Shown in pieces: positions 5,338-5,575 of a DNA stretch of 5,575 bases. The notes under the pieces are model-generated. The model did no database searches and was not told where the DNA came from. It saw only the letters and a list, made by a program, of their open reading frames with translations. Origin of the DNA: JBFHES01 sp041584015 (lineage in GTDB: Bacteria; Bacteroidota; Bacteroidia; Bacteroidales; M50B96). The position numbers and the translations under genes are program-made. The first letter of the stretch is position 1, and each line of letters opens with the position of its first letter. The stretch covers positions 1 through 5,575 of the forward strand of contig JBFHES010000285.1 in NCBI GenBank assembly GCA_041584015.1, given 5' to 3'.

Positions 5338-5575
5338 TTACCCCGCCCAGTTCTCTCTATCTAAACTTCTATATTGTATAGCCTCTGCTAAATGCTCAGG
5401 TTTTATATCCACACATTGTTCCATATCGGCAATCGTGCGCGAAACTTTAAGAATACGATCATAGGCTCTGGCTGATAAGCCAATTTTTTCCATGGCTGTT
5501 TTTAAGAGTGCCTGACCGGCTTTGTCTATCTCGCAGTATTTGCGCAAGAGCTTCGAACTCATTTGGGCATTGCAA
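5338..5575 (-). CDS. yifB: YifB/ComM family Mg-chelatase-like AAA+ ATPase, C-terminal end (5' part outside window)
   Basis: Only the last 78 residues are present, ending at TAA 5340-5338; the frame is open to the right edge. The segment CNAQMSSKLLRKYCEID, then SARAYDRILKVSRTIADME, then HLAEAIQYRSLDRENWAG, is the conserved C-terminal Mg-chelatase subdomain of YifB/ComM proteins, which are about 500-515 residues long. The SARAYDRILKVSRTIADxE block contains the arginine-rich sensor-2-like region. ComM is a hexameric helicase that promotes branch migration during natural transformation in gammaproteobacteria. The Bacteroidota orthologues are less studied, so that role is inferred by homology. It is the one plainly housekeeping gene here and forms the upstream neighbour of the propeller gene on the same strand. 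Confidence 0.93.
   Translation of the reverse strand, partial: CNAQMSSKLLRKYCEIDKAGQALLKTAMEKIGLSARAYDRILKVSRTIADMEQCVDIKPEHLAEAIQYRSLDRENWAG

Overview
The window looks like an AT-rich chromosomal segment of a Bacteroidota bacterium, probably Flavobacteriales or a relative. Three things support this: two secreted proteins end in type A type IX secretion (T9SS) sorting domains (YPNPSKG and FPNPFSN followed by beta-rich tails); a TAnnTTTG-type -7 box replaces a sigma70 -10 box, and there are no strong Shine-Dalgarno sites; the MscS-family and YifB remnants are of the Bacteroidota type. The order within the phylum is an inference.

Layout. Bases 1-252 (+) hold a wrecked MscS-family mechanosensitive channel gene. 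A TM1-like piece is joined directly to the C-terminal domain, and there is a stop codon and a +1 frameshift. A strong hairpin terminator follows. Bases 532-2883 (+) encode a 783-residue secreted protein: signal peptide, an unrecognised N-terminal domain with a GDCxxGC motif, seven ~51-residue 'C-x27-CDS' repeats, one Ig/PKD-like domain and a T9SS tail. Bases 2884-3154 have no convincing gene but contain inverted repeats. Bases 3155-3887 (-) are a secreted M23 (LytM-type) peptidase gene broken by a frameshift and a stop, with its metal-binding residues still readable. Bases 3967-5238 (-) encode a 423-residue secreted seven-bladed 'two-component regulator propeller' type protein with a T9SS tail. 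Bases 5338-5575 (-) are the 3' end of yifB/comM, running off the right edge.

The most interesting structure is in the gaps of the minus-strand half. Between the propeller gene and the M23 pseudogene (3894-3960) is an element with the architecture of an integron attC site. It has RYYYAAC/GTTRRRY-like ends, short unpaired spacers, a 16-bp stem with one extrahelical base, and a small loop. The propeller gene's start is preceded by another hairpin plus a GTTGGTT core-like site (5254-5305), and the M23 3' end by a short degenerate pair of such boxes (3110-3137). Read on the minus strand, this gives [core site]-ORF-[attC-like]-ORF-[degenerate site], as in a gene-cassette array without a visible integrase. 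This is a hypothesis from folding and motif reading by eye.

The intact genes do not form a metabolic pathway. The common theme is export of cell-surface or secreted proteins. Two of the five protein loci are decayed, which points to a relaxed, accessory stretch beside a housekeeping gene.
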